Origin: Polyporus tsugae
Taxonomy: Eukaryota; Basidiomycota; Agaricomycetes; Polyporales; Polyporaceae
NCBI GenBank assembly: GCA_024305745.1
Contig: JAHRBS010000002.1
Coordinates: 2,542,001-2,606,000 of the forward strand
Direction of reading: 5' to 3'
DNA: 64,000 nt
Shown: piece by piece, positions 22,966 to 35,300 of the stretch
Numbering within the stretch: position 1 is the first letter of the stretch
How the letters are laid out: each line of letters starts with the position of its first letter
Notes under the pieces: model-generated
Told to the model about the DNA's origin: nothing
What the model saw: the letters and a program-made list of their open reading frames with translations, nothing else
Database searches by the model: none
Translations under genes and position numbers: made by a program

Positions 22966-24726
22966 ATGGTCGTCCTAGCTTCCAAGCTCTTCATTGTCGC
23001 CTTGGCCGGCCTTGCCGCCGCCGCCCCACTCCGCCTCACCCCGCGCGCGTTCGAACTCCAGGCGTACGTAACCACTCCCTTTGCCATGTCTTCCGTGCCC
23101 GCGGCAGATCAGAATCTGACTGACGAAACTCCCCGTTGTCCCTTTGCAGTTCCGACCTGGGAGCCCTCCTCACGGCGGAGGAGACGAAGCTCATCACGGA
23201 CATCAAGCTCGACAAGACGGCCAAGGATCAGGCATCCCAGGGCGTGACTGATGGCTCCGCCGACGCCAATGCCGCTGCATCGTCTTCCGACTCTACAGAT
23301 GCCTCTACCGCTGCCTCCGCTGCTGCGTCGTTGACGAAGTCCACGAAGAAGTCCAAGGCTTCGTCCGCCGCGGCTGCCGCTTCCGCTACAGCTGACGCGT
23401 CGTCGTCTGCCTCGGATGCCACCGCCATTGACGCCTCGGATGCGGCCTCCACTGATGCTTCGGATGCCACGTCCACCGCAGCCTCCGTTGCTGCATCATC
23501 GACGAAGGGCCTGAAGAAGTCCAAGTCCTCGAAAGCGTCGTCTGCCGCGGCTGCGGCTGCGGCCTCCGCTACTGCTGACGCGTCGTCCTCTGCCTCGGAC
23601 GCCGCCTCCACGGACGCTGCTGCGTCGTCTGCCGCTTCAGATGCTGCTGCCTCTACCGACGCGGCTGCTGCCTCTACTGACGCGGCTGCCGCGATGTCCA
23701 CGGACAGTTCCGATGCCGCTGCCACCTCTGCTGCATGCTCGAAGAAGACCACCTCGAACGCGAAGAAGGCGAAGGCGTCGTCTGCCGCGGCAGCGGCATC
23801 CGCCACGGCCGCTGCCTCAGATGCCGCATCGACTGACGCTTCGGATGCCACTGCCACCGACGCTGCCGCGTCGTCCACCGCTTCGGACGCTGCTGCCTCC
23901 ACCGCTTCGGACGTTGCTGCCTCCACCGACGCTGCTTCGACCGCCACGGATAGTAACGCCGCCGCCGCCACCTCTGCGTCCTCGAAGAGTGCCACCTCGA
24001 ATGCGAAGAAGTCGTCCAAGAAGTCCTCAAAGACGACCGCCGCCGCCGCCTCTGCGTCCTCGACGACGTCTTCCGCCGATGCCGCCTCTACCTCCGCCGC
24101 TGTCGATGCCGCCGCCAACGGCACTGCTGACGGCTCCTCGATCGCCTTCGCCGTCCAGGAGTGAGTGCTCCGTCTCCCCGTATTACCCGTTGAGGTCCAA
24201 TGTTGAAAGCACGGCATGCTAACCACCTTCGCCCCCTCACCAGCTACGCCGCCTTCCAGATCTCCGACGGCACCGCGGGCGACGCGCAAGCCAAGGCGAA
24301 CGCCGTCTTCGTCGACCCCTTCGCCGGCGTCGACCTCGCGACCCTCGACGACTCGGTCGCGGAGAACATAAACACGATGCGCGAGGCCGCCGAGGACGCG
24401 GAGACGTCGCTCTTCGACCCGGCCATTGACGCCGCGTCAGGCGCCGCGGCGACCGCGCTCCAGAACGGCAAGATCGCGAACAAGGTCCTCAAGCTTACGG
24501 GCGAGGTCCAGGCGCTGAATATCAAGATCGCGAAGGCGCAGGCCGCGGGCACCGACACGTCCGACTTGGAGAGCTCGCTCGCCGAGGAGCAGTACGTCCC
24601 GTTTCTCGTCTTGTTGAATACAACTTGGAGGGCCCGAGCTGACGTGTGGCTTGCAGGACGAAGCTTACCACGAACATCGCCACCGACAAGGCCAACGCTG
24701 GCGCCGCCCAGACGGGCGTCGCATAA
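22966..24726 (+). CDS. Secreted Ala/Ser/Thr/Asp-rich protein
   Basis: I do not recognise a family. Exons 22966-23063, 23150-24160, 24244-24591 and 24657-24726 close at 508 residues. An N-terminal signal peptide (MVVLASKLFIVALAGLAAAA) is clear, so the protein should enter the secretory pathway. After a short acidic/basic helix (ALLTAEETKLITDIKLDKTA) comes a region of about 290 residues made almost only of Ala, Ser, Thr and Asp. Lys-rich patches (KKSKASS, KKSKSSK, KKAKASS, KKSSKKSSK) break it at intervals. The C-terminal 135 residues resume normal composition and look helical (VAENINTMREAAEDAETSLF; KIANKVLKLTGEVQALNIKI), ending in another TKLTTNIATDKA segment that resembles the N-terminal one. 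The central part could be heavily O-glycosylated or amphipathic. A cell-wall or surface role is a guess. Confidence 0.8.
23325..24110 (+). repeat. Degenerate coding repeats, Ala/Ser/Thr/Asp with Lys patches
   Basis: Inside exon 2 of the secreted protein gene, blocks of about 60-90 residues recur, each opening with a Lys patch (for example KKSKASSAAAAASATADASS) and continuing with ASDA/STDA words. The DNA is GCC/GCT/TCC/GAC-rich. Such repeats tend to change length by slippage or recombination. Confidence 0.8.
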
Positions 24727-25599
24727 GCGGTGTGCTGGGCCAGCCGGTTGCGCGCTCCAATACTGTTCGTGGATGCGTAGTTACATTGCTGTGATTTCTT
24801 TTTGGACATCCGGACACTCGCTGCACAGAGTAACACGTTGTACCGTCAGCTCATTCCTTTTGCAATTCTATCGGATATGGAGAGAAATACCGGACTGTTG
24901 TGGGACTTGTGTTTTGCAGGGGCCAGGTTCGGTCGCCCTCCGGGGAAAGGCACGGAACGCGGTGATACATAGTAGGGCATTGGAGTTTTGCATGACAACG
25001 AAACGACGTCGGAGGAACTATGTCTGCCGAATCCCGGTGGTCACGACTGCACTCGGTATAATGAATGTTGTTTCACATACATATGAGCAACTCGGCAAAA
25101 GCTTGGTCAAAATGCCCAATCCTGCAAGGCCGTTTCCCTCAGGCGTGACGGTGGTTACAAGGGCAGCATTTGGCACTGCAGGAGTTTAGAATGCGAGGAA
25201 GTGAAGGTGTAGCGCCTCCCAACGGTTGCGTTCATATCCGCTTCGATGGAACGTTGGAAACACCCCGAAATCCCGGGCCTCGGCTAGCGGGGAAGCACAC
25301 CACGCACCTTCGCCTACGGTAGGAGAAATGAACCTCGGCCCCCAAAATGCTTGCAGTGTATGACGAATATAATAGGTCCATATACTAGTCAAAACCAACA
25401 AGGGTGGTTTGGAGTGAACACGAGGGGGAGGGGGGGGGGTAATAAGGGTAAGGGTGCCGTTGACATGATCCAACGCTGAAGTCCACAAGCCCGCAGGGCA
25501 CAGTCCAGTCCATTGCAACGATCGCACTACCCCACCAACCAGCACGTCAGCTCATCACTATGCCAAAATGTTTGAGGCCGTTGGAGCGTAAACGCACCT
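24727..25599. other. Convergent intergenic region
   Basis: 3' flanks of the secreted protein gene (plus) and the small membrane protein gene (minus). It includes a G-rich run near 25424-25439 (GAGGGGGAGGGGGGGGGG). No further gene recognised. Confidence 0.5.
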
Positions 25600-26101
25600 T
25601 CACAAGTACTGAGCGGTCGGCGCAGCGCCCCGCAGCCGCGTCCGCCCGTCCTTCAGCTTTTCGGTGATGATAGGGCTCGCCGCAGGCCGGTACTTGAAGT
25701 CCTTCGAGTACCTGTCCGCCCATCGCCCATCGCCCATGCCCACGCACCCACCGCGGACAACACCAGCACAGACGAATCACACCACAGGCCTGCGTGTTCA
25801 GCCGCCCCCGTCTCGTCCGAGGGTGAGAGGGGACGTACCTGTTCGCATGAAGGACGGAGGGCTCGGCCTCGAGCTGCTGGATTGCGTTTAGGCGGAGCTT
25901 GAGCCCGATATAGAGGAGGACGAAGAGGAATCCTATGAGCGCGATGCGCTTCCAGGGGGAGGGCGTCGGCGGGTTGAAGCGGGGGTCCTGCGCGAGACGG
26001 CGATGGAGCTCCCGGACGTCGCTGGTCGGCTCCTGGCGCGGGATTTTGCGCTTCTCGTCGCTCGTCGGGATACGTTCGTACTGATACTCGTCGGCGGGCA
26101 T
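25600..26101 (-). CDS. Small single-pass membrane protein, 124 residues
   Basis: Family not recognised, but the gene looks real: exons 26101-25839 and 25711-25600 join across a canonical 127-nt intron to give 124 codons plus stop. The N-terminus is hydrophilic (MPADEYQYERIPTSDEKRKI), then comes RELHRRLAQDPRFNPPTPSPW, then one hydrophobic helix at about residues 53-69 (IALIGFLFVLLYIGLKL), then a basic tail KDFKYRPAASPIITEKLKDG ending in TAQYL. By charge the N-terminus may face the cytosol or be organellar. It is the last single-copy gene before the tandem array and reads in the same direction as GUP1, about 400 bp downstream of the stop codon of copy 1. Confidence 0.78.
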
Positions 26102-26491
26102 GGTGGGTGGGAGTGGATGGGAAGGTAAAGGAATGTAGGTGGTGGTGAGGATGGTGGTGACGGTGGTGGTGTCAAGATGAGATGTACCTATTCTTGGCCG
26201 CGCAGGCGCTGTGCGTGATTCACGCTCGCAAGTTCTCGTTTGCAACAGAATCGTAACCACTCGGGCAGCATCAGGCATAAAATAGGCATGCAAGCTTGCA
26301 GTATAGTACTCCAATCCAAACACATTTTTCTACAATGTAATTCGACGGATTGCTATGACGACTAAACAGGGGGGAGATAAGTATGTAGAGGTGATGCAGA
26401 AAGCCAGTCCGACGGTGATATTACGATAAATCACGAAAGACAGAATCCGAAGTAGGTAATAAATTCTACCTCCACAACGCCGAGTCCCTCC
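26102..26491. other. Native 3' flank of GUP1 copy 1
   Basis: Single-copy DNA between the small membrane protein gene and the left edge of the array. It supplies the 3' flank of the first GUP1 copy only. The right side (26320-26480) is AT-richer and fits a terminator or polyadenylation region. The left side should hold the promoter of the small membrane protein gene. Confidence 0.6.
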
Positions 26492-26502
26492 GACATCCAT
26501 GT

Positions 26503-29339
26503 TCAGCAACGGCGAGCAATGCCCTGCCGAGCTTCTTCCTCCCTGCCCAAAGGAAAATAGGGTCAATGACACACCCAGCACGGTAGTCGGCAATAGAACG
26601 CACCGATACTCAAACATGACCTGGATGGCCACAAATATGCACGCACACGCCACCAGCAAGAACTGGATGCCTTGCCAGCTCCCCATGATCTGCTCTATCA
26701 TGTACTTCACCCCGTCCGTGCCGATGACGAACCCGACCAGATTTGCCGTCATCATCATCAAAGCGTTCAGCACTGCACCGACCGCGCCGACGTGCCTAAA
26801 CCACGGTCTGTCTCCGTACTGACGTGGCATCGTCAGCGACGTAGCATAGCAACGGAACACCATCCCACGTACCTTCGAAGTCGGCACGAGGTACCGCGCC
26901 GTGACCTCGGGCAGAATGAACAGGCTCACGAGCCACCCCCACGCGAGCAGCCGGAACGACAGGTCGTGCCAGAGCGCGACGAACGTGAAGACGAGCACGG
27001 TCGTGTACACCAGGTTGCGCGTGCCGCCCAGCGGGATGTAGATGTACCGCACGATCCACAGGTTGTACGAGCGGTGCCACGCGCGCCAGAACCCGAGCGG
27101 GGAGTAGTTGTTCGCCATGCACCGCACCATGTTCTCTGGGGGATCCATCCCGTCTGCAAGCGCCCACAGGCGGAAGAAGCGCCATGGGACGAGGAGCTGC
27201 GTTTGGAGACGTGGTGGTCATAATATTAAGGCTAGGGATGAGGAAGACACAGCATACCTTGAGCCAGACGATGATGAGGTTCCAGAGGCCGATCATGGAG
27301 AGCTCAGCGGCGGAGTACCCGACCCAAGCTTTGCGGTCCTTGATAGCGACGACGTACATGAAGTGGAGGATCATTTCCAGCGTCATGATGCACACGGAGA
27401 AGCGGATGAGATAGTTTATGACGGTGCGCCGGGTGATTGTCAATGGTATGCGCAACTACAGTGTCCAAGTCAATAGTGGGACAAAACACGATTGGACGTG
27501 AACGTACCTGCCACATGAAGTCGTTGAATGTCATGATAGGCCCTGCGATATACAGCGGCGGGTACAGTACGTACGCGATGTAGTTCAGATACGAGTACGT
27601 GTCCAGATTGTGGTTCACCCGCGGCCGGTGCTTGTCCGACAACGATGTCTAACATCACCAGTCAGCTCCTCGTCTCCCTCCGCCTGTAGAGCAGGTATGC
27701 CGACCTCAGGTAAGCCCACGCCCCTGCACGCCCAATAGAAGTCCATATTGAACGACACCAGCCGCAGCATCGTGATGTTGAAGCTGATGTACCATCGCGG
27801 ATACATCCCTTGCCACACGTCCTACCACCCGTAGCTAGTCAGGTCAGCTACGCACGCGGGCACGCGGCACAGACGCACCAAGAACGCGAACAGCGGATGT
27901 AGCTGTTCGAACCTGTGGCCCCTGTTCTTCTCGTTCGCGTAGAGTACGAGCCCGTTGAAGACCCATGTCAGGACGGGGCCCGCCTTGGAGCTTTTGCAGG
28001 ATTTTGCGATGGCGTAGTTGGCTGAGAGGATGGCGAAAACCTTGAGCACACTCGCGCCGTGCAGGCCGAAGAGCATCGCGGTGGAGAATACGACGAGGAA
28101 GGGGACGCGTTGAAGGTTCCCAGCTCTGGAAATGGGAGATGCCTTTCGTATGACGAGAGCGTAGAGCTGCTTCAGCCCGAAGAAGACGGCTGCGAGGACG
28201 GTAAGGGGGAGGAGGCCGTTTCGGAACGACCGGTATTGACTGTCGCTGTTGTCCTGCGAGGATTCGTCAATGGACCGAATTCAACACGAGGAGTTGGTAA
28301 CGGAACAAGATAGGCTCAAAACCAGATGGCTGAGGACATGTACCAGAAAGGAGAACGAAAAGACGCAGAGAAGGCAGCGGAGATATCCAAAAAGTTCGGG
28401 GAACTTCGTATGCAGAGGGAGGACTGCTCCAATCAGAGTCCCTCCATCGACATCCGAGGCTTGTCGCGCGCAGGATCGCGATGCGCTGACTCCCCCTCAA
28501 CCTCTTCGCAACGGACCCACATCAAGCCTCGACTAGAGTAGCATGCTCTTATCGTCCGGTAGCTCTCCAGATAGAAACCGCTCGACCTCGGTCTAGTATT
28601 CTGGACGAGATGGTGTTCGAAAGCATGCATATAAGCATCTGGTGCTCGTGGCTTTCTCCTTCACGCATGCAGCCAGCTACTTAATGGGGAGAGGGGGCGC
28701 AAGCAACGCGTCAAGGGCGCAGGCAGTCTAAGCTTGACGCTGATCTCCCGCGAGGACGTCACGGGAGAGACGGGGAGTCGATGCGTATCGTCGGGTCTTG
28801 AGCGAGAGGACTCATCTATGGACGAGAGCGGAAGCCGGACATCCACATTTACCACCTCCGCCGCTTTTCATGATCATGTTCCTCCCATTTCGACCTCATG
28901 GACATGTCCGAAAACGTCTAGTTTCGAGACCGCGGATAGGGAGGATGGACACTCACCACTCGCCGACCGAATAACCAACCAGGGGATAACGCACCCTCAT
29001 AGTACGGATAATTAGGGTGTGATGCTACGAGCAAGGGTTCAATCCAAAAAATTTAATAGCAAAACACAAGTACTCACGCGAGCTGAGTCTATAGGGTATC
29101 CAAAACATGATGGGGAGCACGCACACGAAGACAACATAGTACACCATGAACTCCGGCGTCCTCCATCGTGGCGCGGGGTGCGTTTCGGCCTTAACTTGTG
29201 CACTGTATGCGGTGGGTATATGTACCGTCAGTCTGGTGATGCCTTTGGGTCTGTACGAGGACTCCGGCGGCGAATCCAGCTCGAAAGCGGAGGTCTGGCG
29301 GAGGTCGGAGGGCATCTGGACAACGGCGTCGCCGAGCAT
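26503..29339 (-). CDS. GUP1: Gup1-type membrane-bound O-acyltransferase, copy 1
   Basis: MBOAT-family enzyme of the ER membrane. In yeast, Gup1 adds a very long acyl chain to lyso-PI of GPI anchors and was first named for glycerol uptake. Exons on the minus strand: 29339-29078, 29024-28957, 28253-27879, 27821-27720, 27648-27508, 27455-27258, 27196-26873, 26818-26604 and 26542-26503. They sum to exactly 575 codons, 574 residues, as expected for Gup1. Motifs: GWLFGRRVDNSDSQYRSFR near residue 110, PRWYISFNITMLRLVSFNMD, PPLYIAGPIMTFNDFMWQ, NNYSPLGFWRAWHRSYNLWI with conserved His 423, WIVRYIYIPLGG, ALWHDLSFRLLAWGWL with catalytic His near 459, and the charged end EYREEEARQGIARRC. Many hydrophobic helices; all junctions GT-AG. 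Intron 2 is 703 nt, far longer than the rest. Relative to copies 2-4 it has Val72 (Ala in the others) and Ile371 (Val). Confidence 0.96.
28254..28956 (-). other. Unusually long intron 2 of GUP1 (703 nt)
   Basis: This intron is required because GWLFGRRV and DNSDSQY are contiguous in Gup1 proteins. It has normal GTGAGT and CAG ends but is over ten times longer than most introns in the window. Inside lie a perfect 7-bp hairpin (TCTCCCG at 28744, CGGGAGA at 28762) enclosing a GACGTC core, and a CATATAAG word near 28629. Three of the eight differences between copies 1 and 2 fall here. The other copies carry it at +9,663, +19,326 and +28,989. Confidence 0.8.
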
Positions 29340-32300
29340 GCGGGTGAGATTCTTCGAGTGTATTAGAGTGGATTGCGTAGCATCTGAAGAGCTCGTCGTG
29401 TGGGAGAAGGCAATGAGAGTGGGCAGGGGTTTGTTGCCAGCGGCTCGGGTTGGAAGTTGGGACGAAGCAGGTTGTAGGCGCCCATGGGCATGGACTGCAT
29501 CAACGTTTGCATCAACTCGGACTTGACATCGACCGTCGTCCACAGTACTTACTAGTACTTACTGGTCACGTCGGGTCTCGATGGACGCCTCTTCGCTGCT
29601 TCCACCGCTCTCTCGACCTGCGATTAGGCGCCTTTCAACGCATCCCATTGGCTCGCCCCGCCCTCTCCATGTCTTATTCCGGCCCGTCCTCGATCGCTCC
29701 CCGCCCGCTTTTCTCCCAAACCCACTCGGCTCGCCCGCTCGGTCGTCGACTCGCCTCCCCTCGATCCCGCGTCCTGCTTCCTCGTCCGCCCTCTCCTCTT
29801 CGCTGTCTCCCCTCTGCCGCTCTCGCCGACCAACAACGTCGAGCACCTTCCCTTCCCCCATAGACAACCTCCCTACCAACAAGACAATCGCTCACGGCGC
29901 CTGCCCACGTGAGCACTGCGTCCCCCCGCCGCCTGACCATCCTCACTCGCACTCGCCACAGCTTGCCGCGCGTACATCACGACGATCGGTGCCGACATCG
30001 ACAGGTATCCAGGTTATAGAGCAAGGGCATGTGTCGCAACTTGCACGGCCCATTCCCTCACCGATGCTTTAAATACTTCTGTCGCCCGCGTCAAACTCCC
30101 CTCGCCTGCCGCAAGAAATCCAAGCCTCTCTCCGCATCTTGGCCGTTACAGACTGCCGACAGCCACTCCACCATCACCCCGCCCGTCCAGGTTCCGCTCG
30201 GTCATCTGTCGGAAACCACACCCGTCGCATATCCGCGTATGAAACACTCTGTCCTCGCCTTTACCGACTGACGACCGTGGCGAGCCATGCCGTCGTTCGA
30301 TCCCTGTCGCCCTCAAACCATCTGGCCTCCGACATCCCAATCCATCCTCTCACTGTGGTCCCGAGGCCGGGTTCACGCTCTCCATGTGTTAGAGGACACC
30401 GACGTTGTGTTGGTTACGCTGCTGACCGCGTGTTGTCGTCGTCGGTGGGACAGTGCCTGCGTATCGGTACTTCTTGGTGAAACCCGTCGGGGTGGTGCCC
30501 AGCCATCAGAACGGTAAGCCGCATTACGCCGCTAAATATTCTATGCGTTGAGACGGGTCCTGTGGCCGTCCTCCAGGCGGCACAATGCTCATTCGATCGC
30601 GGCAAATCTGCCATCAATATTGTCGCTGGAGACGACGAAACCGCCACGCTTTGTGTGGGTCTTCACAGAGCCCGACGCATAGGACGCGCAACCCGCCGAA
30701 GGCCGCGTTCAAGGGCAACAGCAAGTGACGCAGAGCTACACCAATCCGAGGCCGACAACACCATGTTCACGAACGGCGACGGGGGGCCAAACGAAGCCGT
30801 GTGCCCGCCCCGGTATGCTCTGCATCCAGCGCACACCGGTTGCCCGTCCGGCCTCGGAGGTTCAAGTCATCCCACGGCGGGTTTTCTCCAGTGTGCCAGT
30901 TCAGACTCCCGCCCGATCGCGTCTCAATCGATGCCCAACGCGCCAGTTCTCCTTCCCTCATCCTACGAGCCGTACCAGCGCTGCCCTCAAACTACTAGTC
31001 GTCGCCGCTCTCCAATTGCGTCCCGACATCCCCAGGCTCTCCTGTCCCACCGTTCGTAGCATGGCCAGAGTTACCGCCGGCTCGACGAGCAGAACACCCG
31101 GTCGTTCGTGACCCGAGCCCCCATTGAGTGTTCGCTGGGAATTCCAATTGATCGGACTGGGTTCCGGTATGTTTTTATCCGCTTTACGGTCGCGGAAAAC
31201 ACGACACTGATGACATGCACAATGACTACAGTCGTCCCGGAAGCCGCCCCATCCACACCGACAATCACCCCTCCTGCAGGCGACTTCAGACCTTCACCCG
31301 CCGGCCGTCCAATTGTGCCTCGCCGGTCGACCCTCACGCGCCAGTTCTCCTTCCCACATTCCGCCAATCGCGCAGCTGTGAACATCGCATCGCACCCCCG
31401 ACGCGGACGCGATGCACGCTCTCCGAGTGCTGCGCGCCGCCGGGCAGAGACGAGGTATGTAATACACGGCGGCCTTGTATGTCGTTCCTGGGCTAATTTA
31501 CGCTGGCGAAGGCATCGCCTCTGTAGCGAATGGCATGGCGGCGACGTCTAAGAACACGGACGCGCGAATCGACAAGAACGTGGCCTCTCGGCGGTCCTCG
31601 CCTCCCAACGCGGAACAGCGATGCTCGGACTGCCCGTCGTCGCACCGCATTCGGGTGCCGTACCCGCCACCCTCGACGCCGGGGTTGTTTTGGAGGAGAC
31701 CGAGAGGTCGGTTTGTTGGTCAGACTACTGGTCGGGGGAAGACCGGTTGGGTCACTGACAGCACCTTGGTGCATATTCGGCACTCCTTGGCGAAGCACGT
31801 CGCGGTGCCGCCAAGCTGTCAAAACGGTGTTTGGAACGGTGAGCCGCGATCTGCCGCCAAACGGTCTGTGGTGTTGACGACGGGCCAGGTGAATGCAGCG
31901 GTGTCGCGGAGGTATCCGCCACTCCGACGGCGCGCGCATCATCCTCGATAATTGGCGTGGTGGATGTGCCGCATTGCTCCACCGACTGTACTGATACCTC
32001 TTACTTTTCAGGGTCGTTCGCCCTCGGACGTGATCTTGGCACGGCCGAGGCGTCGCGAAGGTCGTCAAGGGCGTTATCCGACTCGTGTCCCTGGGGCACA
32101 AAATGAGTTATGATTGTCGAGGACGGCGGCCTACCGCTCGCCTGCTGAGTGCCAGGCTAACATATTCACCACCAGGGTGCATTGCGTCCGGATGCGAGGA
32201 TTGCGCGAGCGGAAGCTAGGGTTTGGCCTGGGAGCAACGCTGTCATGTACGTCTTAAAATTGCACATGTGTCACATTGCCCTCAAAGGTCGCCTGCAGGC

Positions 32301-35300
32301 GTCGCATATGGCATGGATGCCGACGTTGCGGTACAGAGTTCGCACCGGAGGGGGACACGGACGAGGGCAGGATGGCTAAGGTATTCGATTCATGTATACT
32401 ACCTTCGCACGGCACGAATAGAATATTTTCTCCCTTCCTCTTGTTGCCGGTGTGCCTTCAATCGTGGGATTGTCAAGCATGGTCCCCCGGCGCCGGGAGC
32501 GCGATGCCCCCGCAAGACGGCCCGCGATTAACTCTGGCCACCGCAATAAACGGCGATGCACGAACTTCGGGGCCCTGTCGGAGCCTGTGAAACCAGCTGG
32601 TCGACCCCTCTGCTCTCGTCGTTAGCCGTACGGCCAACGACGTGGCCGGCGTTCCACCAATGGTTGCGGGAGGAGATTGAGTTTCAAGGAAATCAATGCT
32701 CGAAAGCGAGGCGGTCGGAAGAACTTGCCTTGTGCCGGAACTAGACGACTGAAAACAGGATTGAACCGTCGACTTATCCGCCGCTTGCGGCCATCCCTCC
32801 GAGATCGCGCATGCGTGTCTCGGGTGTGGACGCCGGTGTTTCTGAATATGGACCGATGTACATATTCCAATTGCTTCGCTTTCGGTGATTTTTCCGAGTC
32901 CTGCCCGTCGCTGACGTCCTTCGAAAGAAATCAAGTTCGGAAAAGGATCTGATGGTACGTACCGGTCGACACACGATGCATCCTGCGACAAGCAAACTCT
33001 CAGAAATGTATTCGCGGCGAACCCGGACTCGGTATGCTGATGGGATACAAAACAACTGCGAGGCTCAGCGCTGCAGAAGTATATACTTACACGGCCTCGG
33101 CTACACCGTACACTGCGCAACGCGGAACGTGGCACATTAGTTAGTTTTCTGTGTCAGCAACAATCGCGAACCCGGACCCGAACATCCTAAGCGCGAAACG
33201 TCTTTGTAGCCTACGGCTTGGCAGTTACCGTGGTTGCCGCCACCTAGAAAAATCCAGACTCTGCTGGAAATTAATGCATAGACGAGGTTCTGGGGAATTT
33301 CTGTTGCGAAAGGCAAAGGAAATGCACCATCCCTAGTGCGCAGCTCCTCTAGCCCCGTCCTCAATTTAAAACAAGGGCGGCCGGCGCAGAGCGGCGCAGA
33401 AAAATAAATTCAAATACACCACACATTGGGGCCCTCGTCCGCCGCGATAGATCCTAAGCCCCACCATAATCTCAAAAGCTCGAGCGGCCGCGGCCGGACC
33501 GTAGGGACAAGTGCAATTCGTCCCGAAGCGAACTCTGTGGTGCATTTGATGGACAGCTCGGTGAGTGCAGCCGGTCTTGGCAATGTCAATACTCAGACTG
33601 GTAGCGGCGATGCAAATATATGGTACGCATCTGTACGCGGGGAGAGTGGTCTGCGACTACGGGCTACGGGTACAAATGCAATGCAACGACAACCCCGGCT
33701 GGCATCCCCTTCAGGGATCTCAACCGCATCCCGGGTGCTTTCAAACGGCCCTAGACCCCCTCGTTCCGATTCGTCAAAGCGACCCAGGAACAAAATGCAA
33801 CGCTCGGCTCGACTCCGGTTGCTGATCCCGAACGCGGCACAACGCGCTGCTGCCATCTCTCGTGCAGCGGCTAAGAAGCTCGTCCATCATATGACCGATA
33901 TGGCGTCGCACTTCCAACTCACCATGCCGCCAAGCCCACAAATCATGGGCGTCATACTCCACGCTGCCACGATGCGCTCTCACTTCACGTTGACGTTCTC
34001 AGTCCTGGCGAAGGGCACACAGAACGCAACGGGCGTGCCTGACACATCTGTTGTGCGTCCACCGGAACGGTCGCAGCGCAGCGATATTAACAAGGGCCGG
34101 AAGAGATCGGGAGTCGTGAACCCTGAGGGCTGCAAGCTCCGTCACCCGAAAACGCGGCCCATGTGTAGTCGAAGCGGAGAGGACCGCAACGGACGGGGTA
34201 CCCAAAGCCAATGGATTGTGTGCTTACCAACGAAATTCTGGGGGATTGTACGAAGGTACGGAGGGAGGTGAGCGGGTCACGCAGCCCGTGTCGCGAGTTG
34301 GAGGCAGCCTGAGGCTGGTCAGACGGCTAAGAGGACCTCGAGTCCACTCGACGACTGGGAGGCGATTGGGCGGTCTAACCCGTATTTGATGTCCACCCAC
34401 ATTTTGTGGGCCTTCGTAGCAGACGTTGTTACTCTAGAAAGGCGGTGAAAATTTGAGGGCGGGGGGAGGTGGTGGTTCGAGTCGAAGCGGGCGCCGGCGG
34501 TGGCTGTCCACAGTGTGCCATTCACATCACAGGCGCCTGCCGAGGCTCATTCTTTCCTCCATACAGTACTCCCACCATCTTGCACCCGCCGTCTGCTCGA
34601 ATGGAATATTGTTTCAGGAATCACCATGAAGTCACTGTGACACCAGCCTCGGTTGTTCTTACATCCTGCTCTCCGCAGCCATTCGCCGTTCTCGACACTG
34701 GGAGACCCGGTCGTTCTTCAAGAGCTTCTGTCGCCAGCCCCGTTCTCTCCGCTCCTTGGAATGCCACTTTGAGTAGTAGCACGCTATGTGAGTAATACCC
34801 AAGCTGCTCAAGGACAGATCCCTCCCCACACTTGTTTCCTACCGCTCGGAAACCGGTGTTCCCCTATCGCTGAACGGCTCGCTTGCTGTCTGGGAAATGA
34901 TGGGGTCCATGCTATTCTATACATATAGTGCTTGGCGGTCCCCGCAATGCCGGTGTTTCGGCGTGGCGCTTGGCGAGTCATCACACCTCCCGGATGTCCG
35001 AGGTTAATGCTGACGCGCTGTTTGTGCATGCTTGTAGATGATGGGCGAACCCTCAGTCTCGGCGACTGTCCCGAACGTGGGTCATAAGTTGCGACCGGTA
35101 CGTGAACAGGTGGTTTTTCCTCCCCGTCTCTCATCGTGCCATTCGCAGTGCGGCGACGAGCTCGCCTCTCGCCTGGCTGTCCACGCCGGGGTCGGCTGGA
35201 ATCACCGTCATTCGACTCTGAACGCGCTCACCTCAATGATAGCTCTCTTCGACCGCGACAGACCGCAAGTCGCACCACTGGCGGCGCGCACCCTGTACAA

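Noticed and set aside
23228..24289. 353-codon minus-strand frame opposite the secreted protein
   Set aside because: It is the antisense shadow of the Ala/Ser/Thr/Asp repeats; the sense strand has a signal peptide and splice sites that close in frame.
26796..27455. 219-codon minus-strand frame that changes character midway
   Set aside because: It is GUP1 exon 6 read through its intron into the wrong frame of exon 7, not a separate protein.
33426..34271. 281-codon open frame on the plus strand, repeated in each unit
   Set aside because: It opens with TTG and has no recognisable domain; its Arg/Ser/Pro-rich composition is typical of chance frames in GC-rich DNA. Flagged only as part of the unexplained 6.8 kb.
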